Shown in pieces: positions 33,764 through 42,861 of a stretch of 64,000 bases of DNA. Source of the stretch: Luteolibacter sp. SL250. Its GTDB lineage: Bacteria > Verrucomicrobiota > Verrucomicrobiia > Verrucomicrobiales > Akkermansiaceae. Every line of letters starts with the position of its first letter. Position 1 is the first letter of the stretch. The position numbers were made by a program, and so were the translations under genes. Under the pieces are notes generated by a model. It did no database searches. It was given only the letters and a program-made list of their open reading frames with translations, and was not told the origin of the DNA. The stretch spans positions 1,612,001 to 1,676,000 of the forward strand of contig NZ_CP113054.1 of the NCBI RefSeq assembly GCF_026625605.1. The letters run 5' to 3'.

Positions 33764-35365
33764 ATGAACAAGTACCTGACACTCCTGCTCAGTGGCACCA
33801 TCGCCGGTGCATCCGCCCGGGAAATCCGCACGGACATCGTCGTCTACAGCGGTGTTCCATGCGGCATCGCCGCCGCCATCACCGCCGCCCGTGAAGGCGC
33901 GGATGTCATCCTCATCGAGCCTGAAAAGCATGTCGGCGGACTCTCCACCAGCGGCATCAACACCGCGGAGTCCGAGCACATGCTGAAATGGACCATCGGT
34001 GGATTCGCCGACGAGTTCTACCGCGAACTGGGCAAGCACTACGGAAAGGGCGACAGCCCCGAATACTACTTTGAATCGAGCGTGGCGCAGAAGGCGTATG
34101 ACGCCATGCTGGCGAAGTCCGGAGTCGGCATCCACCAGGGGGCACGTGTCGAGAAGGTAGCCAAGGAAGGGGGCCGCATCACCTCCATCACCCTCGCCGA
34201 CGGATCCGTCGTGCATGGAAAGGTTTTCATCGATGCCAGCTACGAAGGTGACCTCATGGCCCGTGCCGGTGTGGACTACCGCATCGGCCGGGAAGCGAAG
34301 GCGGAGTTCGGCGAGGAGGCCGCGGGCGTCCGCTTCGACAAGACCCCGCGCAAGGCGCCGACCGTCGATGCCGACGGCAAGCTCCTTCCCGGCATCACGG
34401 CCTGGGCGAAGGACCTCAAGGAAGGTGACGCCCATCCGGCGCCGATGAACTACAACTTCCGCTTCACGGTGGCCAAGGACCCGGCGCTGCGGGTTCCTTT
34501 CCCCGCTCCGGAAAACTACGATCCGAAGCGCTACGCCATGCTTGCGGCCTGGTTGAAATCCCGGACCACACAGGGGCAGAAGACCAGGTTCGAGGACGTC
34601 ATCGATCTCTACGCCCGGCGCAACGGCAAGTTCGAGATGAACAACAGCCAGGCGGCGATCTTTTCGCTGGGTCACTTCGGCGGTCAGTTCGAGTGGGCGG
34701 ACGCCAGCTACGAGAAGCGTAAGGAGATCTTCGATGATCACATGGACTACTCGCTCGGCCTCATCCACTTCCTGGGCAACGACGCATCCGTCCCGGAGAA
34801 CATCCGTGCGGAGGCGAAGACCATCGGCCTCCACAAGGATGAGTTCACGGACAACGGGAACCTTCCCTACCAGTTGTATGTCCGCGAGGCACGGCGCATG
34901 CGCGGCGAATACGTCGTCCGCCAGCAGGATGTGCAGGATGACCGGAGGAAGGAAGACAGCATCGGCATCAGCAGCCATTTCATCGACAGCCACCACGTTC
35001 AGCGTCTCGCGGTTTCAGAGACGGAGTTTGTCAATGAAGGGCGGATCTGGCGGATGGGCTACGCCTTCCAGATTCCCTACCGTTCCCTGACCCCCAAGGC
35101 AGGGCAGGCGGACAATCTGCTGGTGCCCGGCGCGGCGAGCTTCACCCATGTGGCCTTCTGTACGCTGCGGTTGGAAAGTGTCTGGATGATCACCGGCCAC
35201 GCGGCAGGCGTGGCCGCAGCCATGGCCTCCAAGGACGGCGTGGCCGTCCGCAACGTTCCGATCAAAGCACTCCAGGAAAAGCTCCGCGCGCAGAAGCAGG
35301 TGGTGGACTTCATCGAAGGCCAGCCGGAGAAGTGCGAGAAGCTGAACGGCCCTCCTGAGTTCTGA
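33764..35365 (+). CDS. Exported FAD-dependent oxidoreductase (FAD_oxidored / 'xanthan lyase'-like)
   Basis: The 533-residue protein has a signal peptide (about 1-19) and a flavoprotein fold of the PF12831 type. The dinucleotide motif is DIVVYSGVPCGIAAAITAAR with the following ADVILIEPEKHVGGLSTSGI. Further blocks are VFIDASYEGDLMARAGVDYR, DSHHVQRLA and the C-terminal NLLVPGAASFTHVAFCTLRL, where the last flavin-contacting segment lies. Members of this family oxidise sugars or other small molecules, but the substrate is rarely known. The gene sits 6 bases after a response-regulator gene, so it may be controlled by or cotranscribed with that two-component system. It converges with the 35390 gene. 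Confidence 0.85.
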   Translation: MNKYLTLLLSGTIAGASAREIRTDIVVYSGVPCGIAAAITAAREGADVILIEPEKHVGGLSTSGINTAESEHMLKWTIGGFADEFYRELGKHYGKGDSPEYYFESSVAQKAYDAMLAKSGVGIHQGARVEKVAKEGGRITSITLADGSVVHGKVFIDASYEGDLMARAGVDYRIGREAKAEFGEEAAGVRFDKTPRKAPTVDADGKLLPGITAWAKDLKEGDAHPAPMNYNFRFTVAKDPALRVPFPAPENYDPKRYAMLAAWLKSRTTQGQKTRFEDVIDLYARRNGKFEMNNSQAAIFSLGHFGGQFEWADASYEKRKEIFDDHMDYSLGLIHFLGNDASVPENIRAEAKTIGLHKDEFTDNGNLPYQLYVREARRMRGEYVVRQQDVQDDRRKEDSIGISSHFIDSHHVQRLAVSETEFVNEGRIWRMGYAFQIPYRSLTPKAGQADNLLVPGAASFTHVAFCTLRLESVWMITGHAAGVAAAMASKDGVAVRNVPIKALQEKLRAQKQVVDFIEGQPEKCEKLNGPPEF

Positions 35366-35389
35366 AGCGATGCCTGAGCGTGTCTTCCG

Positions 35390-36697
35390 TCACTTCTCCG
35401 GAACGGCCTTCATCCGGGTGACTTCCTCCGGCGTGAGGGAGAAGCGCTTTTCCGCATCGGTGAAGAAGAGGCGGAGACGGTTCAGCTGCTGGATGGCGTA
35501 GTCAGGAAGAGGATCTTCCCCGGGATCGGGCGGATCGGGTTCGAGCGTCCTACGGTTTCCGTCATAGACGGTGGCCAGTTGGCGGAGCATGTCCCCGCGG
35601 GGGATGACTTCCATGACCGCGAAGGCCTTGTCCCTTTCATGGATGTTCTTCGTCAGGGCAGAGGCGAGGATCTTCCGGTCCGCGGGAGGGAGTGCGCCGG
35701 CGAGCGCGGCGACGGCACCCACGGAGATGCTGCGGGCGGAGGTGGCGATATCCGCCAGGCAGGCTGCACGGTCCGAAGGCGGGAGTTCCGCGAGGCGGGC
35801 GGTGGCCCAGGCTGTGCCTAGCTCCGTGCCGTCCCGCAGCAGATGGGCATTGAAGATGGAAGGGAATGGCCCTCCGTGGGAATCCGGCCCGAGGCTCTTG
35901 TCCTGGAGTCGGTTTCGGGTGGCCGCCCATGCTGCGTCCGGATTCCGTATCGCCCATTGGTAAAGCGGGGCCGAGAGATTGGCCTTTCCGGAGAGGGTGG
36001 TGAACAGACCGGCGAAATCGAAGCCATCCGGGTAGGTGACGCCGTGGAAAGAAGGTTCCTTGAGATCGAACAAGGCGATGAGGCGGAGGGCCTCCGCCGG
36101 ATCCCCGCGCTCCAGCGCCCCCTTCAGGACGTTCTCGCCAACCACCCGCCGGAGGTAGTCCTTTTCCGTGGATTGATAGGTGTCGAGCCATGTCTTCGCG
36201 AGCAGCGGCTGGTCTTTCGCTGCACCTGTGATGATCGCACGGAGGAGATACTCGCGGAGAATTTCCGATGGGATGGCGGATGCCCACTCATGAGTGGCGG
36301 CGTCATCCCGGCGGTAGAGTTCCACAGCGGCGAGTCCGATCAGGTCCCAATGCGCCATCAGTTCCCTGGACGGTACCGCAGCGGACAGGAAGGCGTGCTG
36401 GGCGAGGATCATCTCCTTCAGCGCGGGCGTGGGAATGCGGGCGAGTGCAAGACTTTCCGGGAATTCTCCTTTTGATTGGTTTTCCCGCAGACGGCGAAGA
36501 CCGGCGAGATCGTGAGCGGGGGAGGGGGACGCTGCTGCTGTGGGGCGGCCCGGACGGACGGGCGCGGGAATGTCTGTGGCGCTCTCCGTGCCACCGGATG
36601 CAGGCGGGGCGGAATGGAGTTGCCTGCCGATGAGGATGCCACCGGCGGCAAGCACGGACAATAGGGCGGGATGGAGCAGCGGTATGCCGTGTTTCAT
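35390..36697 (-). CDS. Hypothetical exported protein, paralogue 1 of a tandem pair
   Basis: The 435-residue protein has an N-terminal membrane or signal segment (LLHPALLSVLAAGGILIG), a Pro/Ser-rich linker and then a long helical region. It shares with the next gene upstream the motif GVTYPDGFDFAGLF and a pattern in which short aromatic helices are followed by acidic caps (e.g. PLYQWAIRNPDAAWAATRNR). Such helical-repeat layouts suggest a binding scaffold. No catalytic motif was seen. Its start codon overlaps the stop of the upstream paralogue (36694-36697), so the pair forms an operon. Confidence 0.7.
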   Translation of the reverse strand: MKHGIPLLHPALLSVLAAGGILIGRQLHSAPPASGGTESATDIPAPVRPGRPTAAASPSPAHDLAGLRRLRENQSKGEFPESLALARIPTPALKEMILAQHAFLSAAVPSRELMAHWDLIGLAAVELYRRDDAATHEWASAIPSEILREYLLRAIITGAAKDQPLLAKTWLDTYQSTEKDYLRRVVGENVLKGALERGDPAEALRLIALFDLKEPSFHGVTYPDGFDFAGLFTTLSGKANLSAPLYQWAIRNPDAAWAATRNRLQDKSLGPDSHGGPFPSIFNAHLLRDGTELGTAWATARLAELPPSDRAACLADIATSARSISVGAVAALAGALPPADRKILASALTKNIHERDKAFAVMEVIPRGDMLRQLATVYDGNRRTLEPDPPDPGEDPLPDYAIQQLNRLRLFFTDAEKRFSLTPEEVTRMKAVPEK

Positions 36698-37980
36698 TCC
36701 TGTTCCTCCTTCTCGAAGCGTTTCAGGATGGCATCCACACGCGCGTCACCAGCGCCCCACTCGCGGAGTTTCTCGCGGAAGGTATCATCCTTCGCCGCAT
36801 CAGGATCCGTGTAGATGGGGCGGCTGGGATTGATGGGCTGCACGGTTTCCAGAAAGCGGAGGCGTTCCTCCGGCTCCGGGATCTGCTCCAGCAGCCGGAG
36901 TGTCTGGCGGTGCTTTCCGTAAAATAAACCCTGCACGGCGTAACCCAGGACCTCCCGGTGGATGGGGGTATCTTTGGCGGCGTTCAGGGTGCGGACGGCG
37001 AAGGCGGGTTCATCGATCCAGGAGGATGATCTGAGGTTGAGCAGTTCCGCACGCGGACCGGGCTCCATGGCGACCATTTTTCCATTGAACCATGCCTGGG
37101 TTTCCGGCTCGATGCCCAGACGGCTGGAAACATAGGTAAGCGCCTTGTCGCCGTGGTTCTCCTGCAGCCACTGGAAAGCGGCTTCCCGGTCACGCTTCAT
37201 CCAACTGCCGAAGATGGAACCTGCCGCCGCCGCCGATCCCTCTGTGGTGAAGGCGACCTCCGCCGAGGACAGCAGTCCGGGAAAGTCGAATCCCTCCGGA
37301 AAGGTGACGCCGGGAAGCACACCCAGGCCGCCGATGTGGAGGGTGTGGAAACCCACTTCGAATCCATCCGCCCTCAGTCCGCGCATGAGGGCCGTCATCT
37401 CTCCCACACCTTTTGAAGCCGCAGTGGTCAGGTTGATGTCGATGATGTGCTGGTGCAGTCCGGCATCGTACAATCCGCGTTTCGTGCGGAGGAATTCCAT
37501 CCCTTCCGCGGCGCGTTCCGCAGGCCAACGGCAAAGGAGGATCCAGGAAAGGTTGGATGCCTTTTCCGGCGTCAGTCCGTCGAAAAAACCCATCGCGGAA
37601 TCGAAATCCCTGCCGATGAGTCCGCTGAACAGCAGCGGGGTGAGTCCCAGCTTGCCCGCACTGTGGAGGAGCAACTCCGGGTGGAGCAGGCTTTCCTCCA
37701 GCGCGGCGCGGATTTCTTCATCCGTCCAGTCCGCCAGTACGGCGAGGAGGGGATCCGGCGGCGGCTCGGCGGGATCCGGGGTCCGCGCACGGATGGCGCG
37801 GAGGAAATCATCGGACGTCCATGGCTTGCCGGATGCGCGGGAATCACTCTCCCGGTGATGGGACGAGCGGGATGCCTTTCCTTTCTCCGTTCCTCCTTCT
37901 CCGCGTCCGGCGGTGGCCCATCCCACCCACACGGCCAGCGCGGGCACGGTGAGGTAGAGGATGGGGAGCCGGGGATTCAT
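36694..37980 (-). CDS. Hypothetical exported protein, paralogue 2 of a tandem pair
   Basis: The 428-residue protein has an N-terminal signal/anchor (LPILYLTVPALAVWVGWATA), a polar linker and a helical-repeat body. Paralogy with the following gene is shown by GVTFPEGFDFPGLL (versus GVTYPDGFDFAGLF) and by similar spacing of KRDREAAFQWLQENHG-type helices. No enzyme motif or family was recognised. It overlaps its downstream paralogue by 4 bases. Members of this kind appear in multiple copies in Verrucomicrobia genomes (recollection, not checked). Confidence 0.7.
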   Translation of the reverse strand: MNPRLPILYLTVPALAVWVGWATAGRGEGGTEKGKASRSSHHRESDSRASGKPWTSDDFLRAIRARTPDPAEPPPDPLLAVLADWTDEEIRAALEESLLHPELLLHSAGKLGLTPLLFSGLIGRDFDSAMGFFDGLTPEKASNLSWILLCRWPAERAAEGMEFLRTKRGLYDAGLHQHIIDINLTTAASKGVGEMTALMRGLRADGFEVGFHTLHIGGLGVLPGVTFPEGFDFPGLLSSAEVAFTTEGSAAAAGSIFGSWMKRDREAAFQWLQENHGDKALTYVSSRLGIEPETQAWFNGKMVAMEPGPRAELLNLRSSSWIDEPAFAVRTLNAAKDTPIHREVLGYAVQGLFYGKHRQTLRLLEQIPEPEERLRFLETVQPINPSRPIYTDPDAAKDDTFREKLREWGAGDARVDAILKRFEKEEQE

Positions 37981-38023
37981 GGATGCGTGACAAGTGGGGC
38001 TGGCATCCTCGCTTCACCGAGGA

Positions 38024-41000
38024 TCACTTCTTCGACAGCGCTTCCAGATAGTCGAGCAGGCCGGCGAATTCCTTGATGGTGAGGCTGGCGGCGAGGCCGG
38101 GCGGCATCATCGAGATCGGCGGCTTCTCGCGGCTGGCGATGTTCTTGGCGTCGATGTTGGTTTCCTTTCCGGTGATGTCCCGCAGGGTCACTTTCTCCGC
38201 GCTTTCGAACGTCACAAAGCCGACGTGGCTGTGGCCGTCCTTGGTGGTGATGGCGTTGGTGGCGAAGCCTTGGGAAACCGTCTTGTTCGGATCAAGGATG
38301 GCCTCGGCCAGTTCGGCCCGCTTGTAGGTCTGGGCGATGTTGCCAAGGTAGGGGCCTTTCTGCGGCTGGCTCTCTTCCGTGGTGTGGCAGGTGTTGCAGG
38401 AGACGCGGTTGAAGATCTGCTCACCGGCGGCGGCGTCACCCTTCGTTTTCATGATCCGTTTGATGACCTCCTCGTTTTTCAGCGAGCCGACGAGCGGGCC
38501 GCTGGCGGCGGTTTTCTTCTCCAGTTTCATGCCCTTGGCGGCGTTCTGCGCGACCTTGGCCACCTCCTTGTCAGGATCGTCCAGGGCGGCGAGCACCTTG
38601 TCCGCATAATGGTTGTGCTTGAGCTGGGCGACGGCGCGGAGGATCTGCACGCGGCGCTTCGTGTCCTTCCATCCCTCGTCCAGCGCGTTGGTGGCGGCGG
38701 CGCGGGATTCCGGCGTTCCGTCCTTGCGCGCGCTGAGCTTGAGGAGCGCGGCATCCGCCCAGCGTGCGGCGGGCGTCCCGACCTTCGCGGCCTCTTCCTC
38801 CAGTGCGTGGTGGTGGTTCTCCAGCTTCTGGGAGTCGAGGAAGGCGTTCTGCGCGGCCTCATTTTCCTTCCGCGCGCCGGACACCTTCGAGAGTGTCTCC
38901 AGCGTCTGGAGGCATGCGACGATGCCCTCGGTGCTGTCCGTCTTCGACAGGGAAATGATGACGTTCATCAGCAGGGTGGCGGCGGCGGTCGGCTCCATGG
39001 AGGCCGGGTCCGTGTTGGCGGCGGTGATGAGCAGGGGGATGGCCTTGACCGGGATGGTCTCGGCGGTGGCGAGCTGGGCGGCGGCATCCGGCATCAGTTT
39101 CGGGTCTTTTTCGGCCAGCGAGAGAACCTTCTCCAGCGCGTCGTTGGACTGGATGCGGTTGCGGTTCATTTCCTTCACCAGGAAGGCGGATTCCTCCGCA
39201 CCGGCACCGGCGAGGGCTTCCTTGAGCGCTTCCGCCACGCGTGGCGTCTCGCTCCATGCCTCCGGTTGGTAGTACGGTCCGCGCGTGTCCGGACGGGTGC
39301 CCCAGGAGTCGCCCTTCCATTCGCCGTCGTGGAAATAAAGGCGGCAGAGGGCGGAGAGGATGCCCTGGCGTTCTTCCAGGTCCTTGGTCTTGCCCAGCCA
39401 TCCGATCAGACCGGTGACAACCTCCGGCTTGTGCATGCGGGCGAGGGCCTGCAGGGCGTCCGGTCGACCGCGGGATTCCGGATCGTGTTGCGGTCCGCCC
39501 GTGGTGTTGCCCGGCTCCGTGGTGTCACCGGCGGCATCCGCCAGATAGCTGAAGGCCAACTCATGGTCCTGCATCTTTGCCAGCGCCTGGACGGCGGTGT
39601 GGCGGACGAGCGTGTCGGAGTTGCCCAGCGTGAGATTGAAGACCGCTTTCCGTGTGGCGCGGTTCCACGCCGGGGAGGCGGAGATCATCCGGTTGAGCTG
39701 CACCAGGGTGGAGGGCTGGTTTTTCCAACCCTTCGGGATGGTGAAGCTGCCATCATGTTTCTTCGCCACCCAGTCCGCGTCTTCGGCGGTACCGCGGGCG
39801 ACCAAGGCATCAAACGCGGGATCGGCGGGGAGCTTTGCGATAGCCTCAGAGAGTGCCTTGCCCTTTTCCGGGAAATGAGTGAAGGCCAGAAGGGCGGCGG
39901 CACGCGCGGCGATGGGCTTCGCGGGATCCGCGGCGAGCGCGGTGAGCCCGCTGACCGCGGCGTCTGGCAGTCCCCGGCGCATCAGCTCACGCTGCGCCTC
40001 AATCCGGCGGCGATAGCTTTCGGATTCGCAAAGCTTCACCAGGTCCGCGTCGGATGCCTTGCGGAAATCCGGCAGCGGTTCGGGCGTGAAGCCCTTCGGC
40101 TTCACCTGCACGATGAAGCCGACTTCCGGACCTTCCCAGTTGAAAGTCGCGCCTTTCCAGCTCGCCAGATAGACGCGGCTCATGGCGTCCACGTCACCAT
40201 CGGTCGGGCGGTAGAGCTTGATGAACGGCTTCGGCGGTTCGGTCTCAGTGAAGGCGGCGCTCTTGATTTTCAGGCTGTGGCGCCACAGCGCGCCGGTGCC
40301 CCAGTCCGCGGTGAACGGCGCATTGTTCCACTCCCCGAAGCCCGGCTCGTCGATGTACACCGCGCCGCAGCCGGAGCCACCGCCGTAGTCCGCGATGGGC
40401 TGGATGATCTCGTCGCCGAAGTTCTTATAGAGCCGTGGATAGCCGTGGTCGCCGATGCCGGTGAACTGGTGGAAGCGCACGTTCCAGCCGCCGCCGTCGT
40501 TCGTATTGTCCCGGGTGAACATGTCCATCTCCGGGCTGATGGCCACCTCCAGGATGTTCCGTGTGCCGGTCGCGTAGATCTGGATGTCGGAGCCGTCAGG
40601 CCTCACGCGGATGACGCCGCCGTTGCGGTGCTGGAGCGTCTTTCCATCGGAACCGGTCGCCTTTATGAAGGCGAAGTCACCGCCCGCGATGTAGAGCCAG
40701 CCGTCCACCCCCATGCTGATGCCGTTGGTGGTGTGGTCCGCCGGGCGGTCCGGGAAGCCGAAGGCGATGTCGCTGACCAGGCGCTTGCTTTCTTCCGCAA
40801 CTCCGTCGCCGTCCTTGTCGATGAAGGCCGTCAGGTGCGGCGGGTGGATCACATACAGGCGGTCGTTGTCCCACAGCACGCCGCGCGGGGAGTCGATCTC
40901 GCAGAAAACCTTTGTCTCATCCGCACGGCCGTCGCCGTCCGTGTCACGCAGGCGGATGACCCGTCCGCGTTTCGGTGCCTTGCCCTGCGCGCCGTTGCCG

Positions 41001-41272
41001 TCGCTGGCGACGTAGAGATCGCCGTTCGGGGCGGCAGCGAGGAACACCGGATAGTTCGCGGCGGAAGCCGTGGCGAACAGGGAAACGTCGAAATCCTCCG
41101 GCACGGTGACCCCTTTCAGGATCTCCGCCTCCTGCTCCGGGGTGAGCTTCGTGATGGAAGGCGGCGGATTGCCCTCCTGGGCGAACGGATCGTTCGCCTT
41201 GTCATAGGCTTTCTTGTCCTGCGCGTGGGCGGCGAGGGTGAGGGCGAGCAGCGGGGAAAGTCGGCGGATCAT
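38024..41272 (-). CDS. PVC-type CxxCH cytochrome protein with sorbosone-dehydrogenase-like propeller and HEAT repeats
   Basis: The 1082-residue exported protein has a signal peptide (about 1-18), a membrane-bound-dehydrogenase-like beta-propeller (about 55-370, with FLAAAPNGDLYVASDGNGAQ, ADHTTNGISMGVDGWLYIAG and GTRNILEVAISPEMDMFTRD), helical HEAT-like repeats (about 400-900) and a C-terminal Verrucomicrobium-type haem domain with NRVSCNTCHTTEE (CxxCH) followed later by ITTKDGHSHVGFV. The propeller class often binds PQQ or oxidises sugars; the haem would pass electrons on. It is on the same strand as the DUF1501 gene but separated by a terminator. The substrate is unknown. Confidence 0.9.
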   Translation of the reverse strand: MIRRLSPLLALTLAAHAQDKKAYDKANDPFAQEGNPPPSITKLTPEQEAEILKGVTVPEDFDVSLFATASAANYPVFLAAAPNGDLYVASDGNGAQGKAPKRGRVIRLRDTDGDGRADETKVFCEIDSPRGVLWDNDRLYVIHPPHLTAFIDKDGDGVAEESKRLVSDIAFGFPDRPADHTTNGISMGVDGWLYIAGGDFAFIKATGSDGKTLQHRNGGVIRVRPDGSDIQIYATGTRNILEVAISPEMDMFTRDNTNDGGGWNVRFHQFTGIGDHGYPRLYKNFGDEIIQPIADYGGGSGCGAVYIDEPGFGEWNNAPFTADWGTGALWRHSLKIKSAAFTETEPPKPFIKLYRPTDGDVDAMSRVYLASWKGATFNWEGPEVGFIVQVKPKGFTPEPLPDFRKASDADLVKLCESESYRRRIEAQRELMRRGLPDAAVSGLTALAADPAKPIAARAAALLAFTHFPEKGKALSEAIAKLPADPAFDALVARGTAEDADWVAKKHDGSFTIPKGWKNQPSTLVQLNRMISASPAWNRATRKAVFNLTLGNSDTLVRHTAVQALAKMQDHELAFSYLADAAGDTTEPGNTTGGPQHDPESRGRPDALQALARMHKPEVVTGLIGWLGKTKDLEERQGILSALCRLYFHDGEWKGDSWGTRPDTRGPYYQPEAWSETPRVAEALKEALAGAGAEESAFLVKEMNRNRIQSNDALEKVLSLAEKDPKLMPDAAAQLATAETIPVKAIPLLITAANTDPASMEPTAAATLLMNVIISLSKTDSTEGIVACLQTLETLSKVSGARKENEAAQNAFLDSQKLENHHHALEEEAAKVGTPAARWADAALLKLSARKDGTPESRAAATNALDEGWKDTKRRVQILRAVAQLKHNHYADKVLAALDDPDKEVAKVAQNAAKGMKLEKKTAASGPLVGSLKNEEVIKRIMKTKGDAAAGEQIFNRVSCNTCHTTEESQPQKGPYLGNIAQTYKRAELAEAILDPNKTVSQGFATNAITTKDGHSHVGFVTFESAEKVTLRDITGKETNIDAKNIASREKPPISMMPPGLAASLTIKEFAGLLDYLEALSKK

Positions 41273-41380
41273 GGGTTCAGGCGTCAGTCTGGGAGATTTT
41301 GCGGGAAGGGGAAGCTATTCGTGGAAGACGGAGAGAATCTTTCAGTGAGGGCGATCTGAAGGGGCGGGCTTTACGTGGAT

Positions 41381-41559
41381 GTGGCTGGGTCATCCTGGCC
41401 CAAGCCGATGCCGGGACTTCCAGCCCCGTCTTTTCAGGGTGCTGTCTGATAGGTCCCGCCCCCGTAGAATCACAGGCTCCCCAAAAAAATGCTCCGGACT
41501 TTCGTCCGGAGCATTCCATTGGGATTCGGTAACAGCTTGGGCCGGGTTGGCCCAGCCAC
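41381..41559. repeat. Inverted repeat flanking a terminator (intergenic)
   Basis: GTGGCTGGGTCATCCTGGCC plus CAAGC at 41381-41405 is matched, inverted, by GCTTGGGCCGGGTTGGCCCA plus GCCAC at 41535-41559; 22 of 25 positions agree. About 130 bases, including the minus-strand terminator, lie between the arms. The 290-base gap has no gene. Confidence 0.65.
41483..41515 (-). terminator. Rho-independent terminator after the DUF1501 gene
   Basis: A 12-bp perfect stem (AATGCTCCGGAC at 41488-41499 with GTCCGGAGCATT at 41504-41515) has a 4-base loop. On the minus strand it is followed by a run of seven T (the AAAAAAA at 41483-41489). It ends the minus-strand operon 46635-41563. Confidence 0.88.
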
Positions 41560-41562
41560 AGC

Positions 41563-42831
41563 TTAGGTGAACAACGCGGCGATGGGCACACCGCCATCGG
41601 TGATGGGCACCGGGCGCGTGGAGTCCATCAGCTCGTGGCTCGGATTGATGCCGAGCGCGGCGTGGATGGTGGCGTGGAAGTCGGGGGTGGAGACCGGTTT
41701 CTCGGCGATCTTCTTTGAAAGGTCGTCCGTGGTGCCGTAGGCGCCCTTGTGGTTGAGTCCGCCGCCGGCGAGGACCATGGTGAAGGCGGCTGCCTGGTGG
41801 CCGCGGCCGCCGCCGCCATCGAACTCCGGCGGACGGCCGAACTCCGTGGCGACCACGACCAACGTCTTGTCCAGGAGCTTCTTCTGCTCCAGGTCCTTGA
41901 TCAGTGTGGCAAGCACCTGGTCGAGTTCACGGATGAGGACGTGCTGCTGGAGCTGGCCCGCGTTGTGGGTGTCCCAGCCGGTGCCGTTCACCCAGCCCGG
42001 GTTGTGGGAGACCTCCACGAAACGCACGCCGTCCTGGATCAGGCGGCGGGCGACGAGGCAGCGCTCGCCGAACTCACCGGCGTAGCCGTTGCGGATGTCG
42101 GACGGTTCATTCGACAGGTCGAAGTTGCGGATGAACTCCGGCCCGGCGAGACGCAGCGCCTCGACCTGGGCGGATTCATAGTCGGCGATGGTGGAGTCCT
42201 TCGGCACACCGGCGGTGATCGGCTCCAGCAGTTGCTTGCGCGCGTCCATCCGCTTCGTGTCGAGGTATTCCGGACGGGTGAACCCGGCGGGGCCGGCCTT
42301 CACGTCCGTGAGGTAGATGTTCCCATACTTCGAGCCAAGGAAGCCCGGGCCGCGGCTGACGCTGGGGAAGCCGATGAGCATGTAGGCGGGCACCTTCGGG
42401 TTCGCGGAGCCGCGCTGGTGCGCCACGATCGAGCCGATGGACGGATAGATGGTGCTGCCGCTGATCGGCCGGCCGGTGTGGACGAAGTTGGTGGCGATGG
42501 CGTGCTCCTGGCCGGAACCGTGGTGGACGGTGCGCACGGCGGTCATGCGGTCCATCAGCTTCGCGCAGTTGCCCAGATGCTCCGTCACGTTCACGCCGGG
42601 AACGACCGTCGGGATCGACTCATAGTCGGAGCCGGCGACCATCGGCTTCTTGCCGGTGCCGCGGCGTTTCGGGTCGAAGGTGTCGATCTGGGACATGCCA
42701 CCGCCGAGCCAGATGAAGATGCAGTGCTCGGCCTTGCCCTTCGGCATGGAGGCAACATGGGTGGTGTTCGCCAGAGCCGGGCCGGCCAGTGAGGCGAAGG
42801 CGGAGGTTTTGAGGAAGGAACGGCGGTTCAT
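41563..42831 (-). CDS. DUF1501 protein paired with the PSCyt1/DUF1553 gene
   Basis: The 422-residue protein has an exported leader ([20 protein letters not shown], Tat-like) and the DUF1501 domain: [46 protein letters not shown]-type later turns, and [20 protein letters not shown] followed by [20 protein letters not shown]. This is the version that in planctomycetes and Verrucomicrobia is always next to a DUF1549/DUF1553 gene; here that gene is 30 bases upstream. The alkaline-phosphatase-like metal residues (D, H) are present. The biochemical role is unknown. Confidence 0.92.
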   Translation of the reverse strand: MNRRSFLKTSAFASLAGPALANTTHVASMPKGKAEHCIFIWLGGGMSQIDTFDPKRRGTGKKPMVAGSDYESIPTVVPGVNVTEHLGNCAKLMDRMTAVRTVHHGSGQEHAIATNFVHTGRPISGSTIYPSIGSIVAHQRGSANPKVPAYMLIGFPSVSRGPGFLGSKYGNIYLTDVKAGPAGFTRPEYLDTKRMDARKQLLEPITAGVPKDSTIADYESAQVEALRLAGPEFIRNFDLSNEPSDIRNGYAGEFGERCLVARRLIQDGVRFVEVSHNPGWVNGTGWDTHNAGQLQQHVLIRELDQVLATLIKDLEQKKLLDKTLVVVATEFGRPPEFDGGGGRGHQAAAFTMVLAGGGLNHKGAYGTTDDLSKKIAEKPVSTPDFHATIHAALGINPSHELMDSTRPVPITDGGVPIAALFT

Positions 42832-42861
42832 GGTTTTTCGCGTTGGGATGAAATGGAGGAA

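Noticed and set aside
37994-41359. A plus-strand open frame of 1121 codons opposite the CxxCH cytochrome gene
   Set aside because: It mirrors the real gene on the other strand. Its translation is rich in Arg, Gly and His with no domain, as expected of antisense frames in high-GC DNA; the minus-strand protein has clear family motifs.
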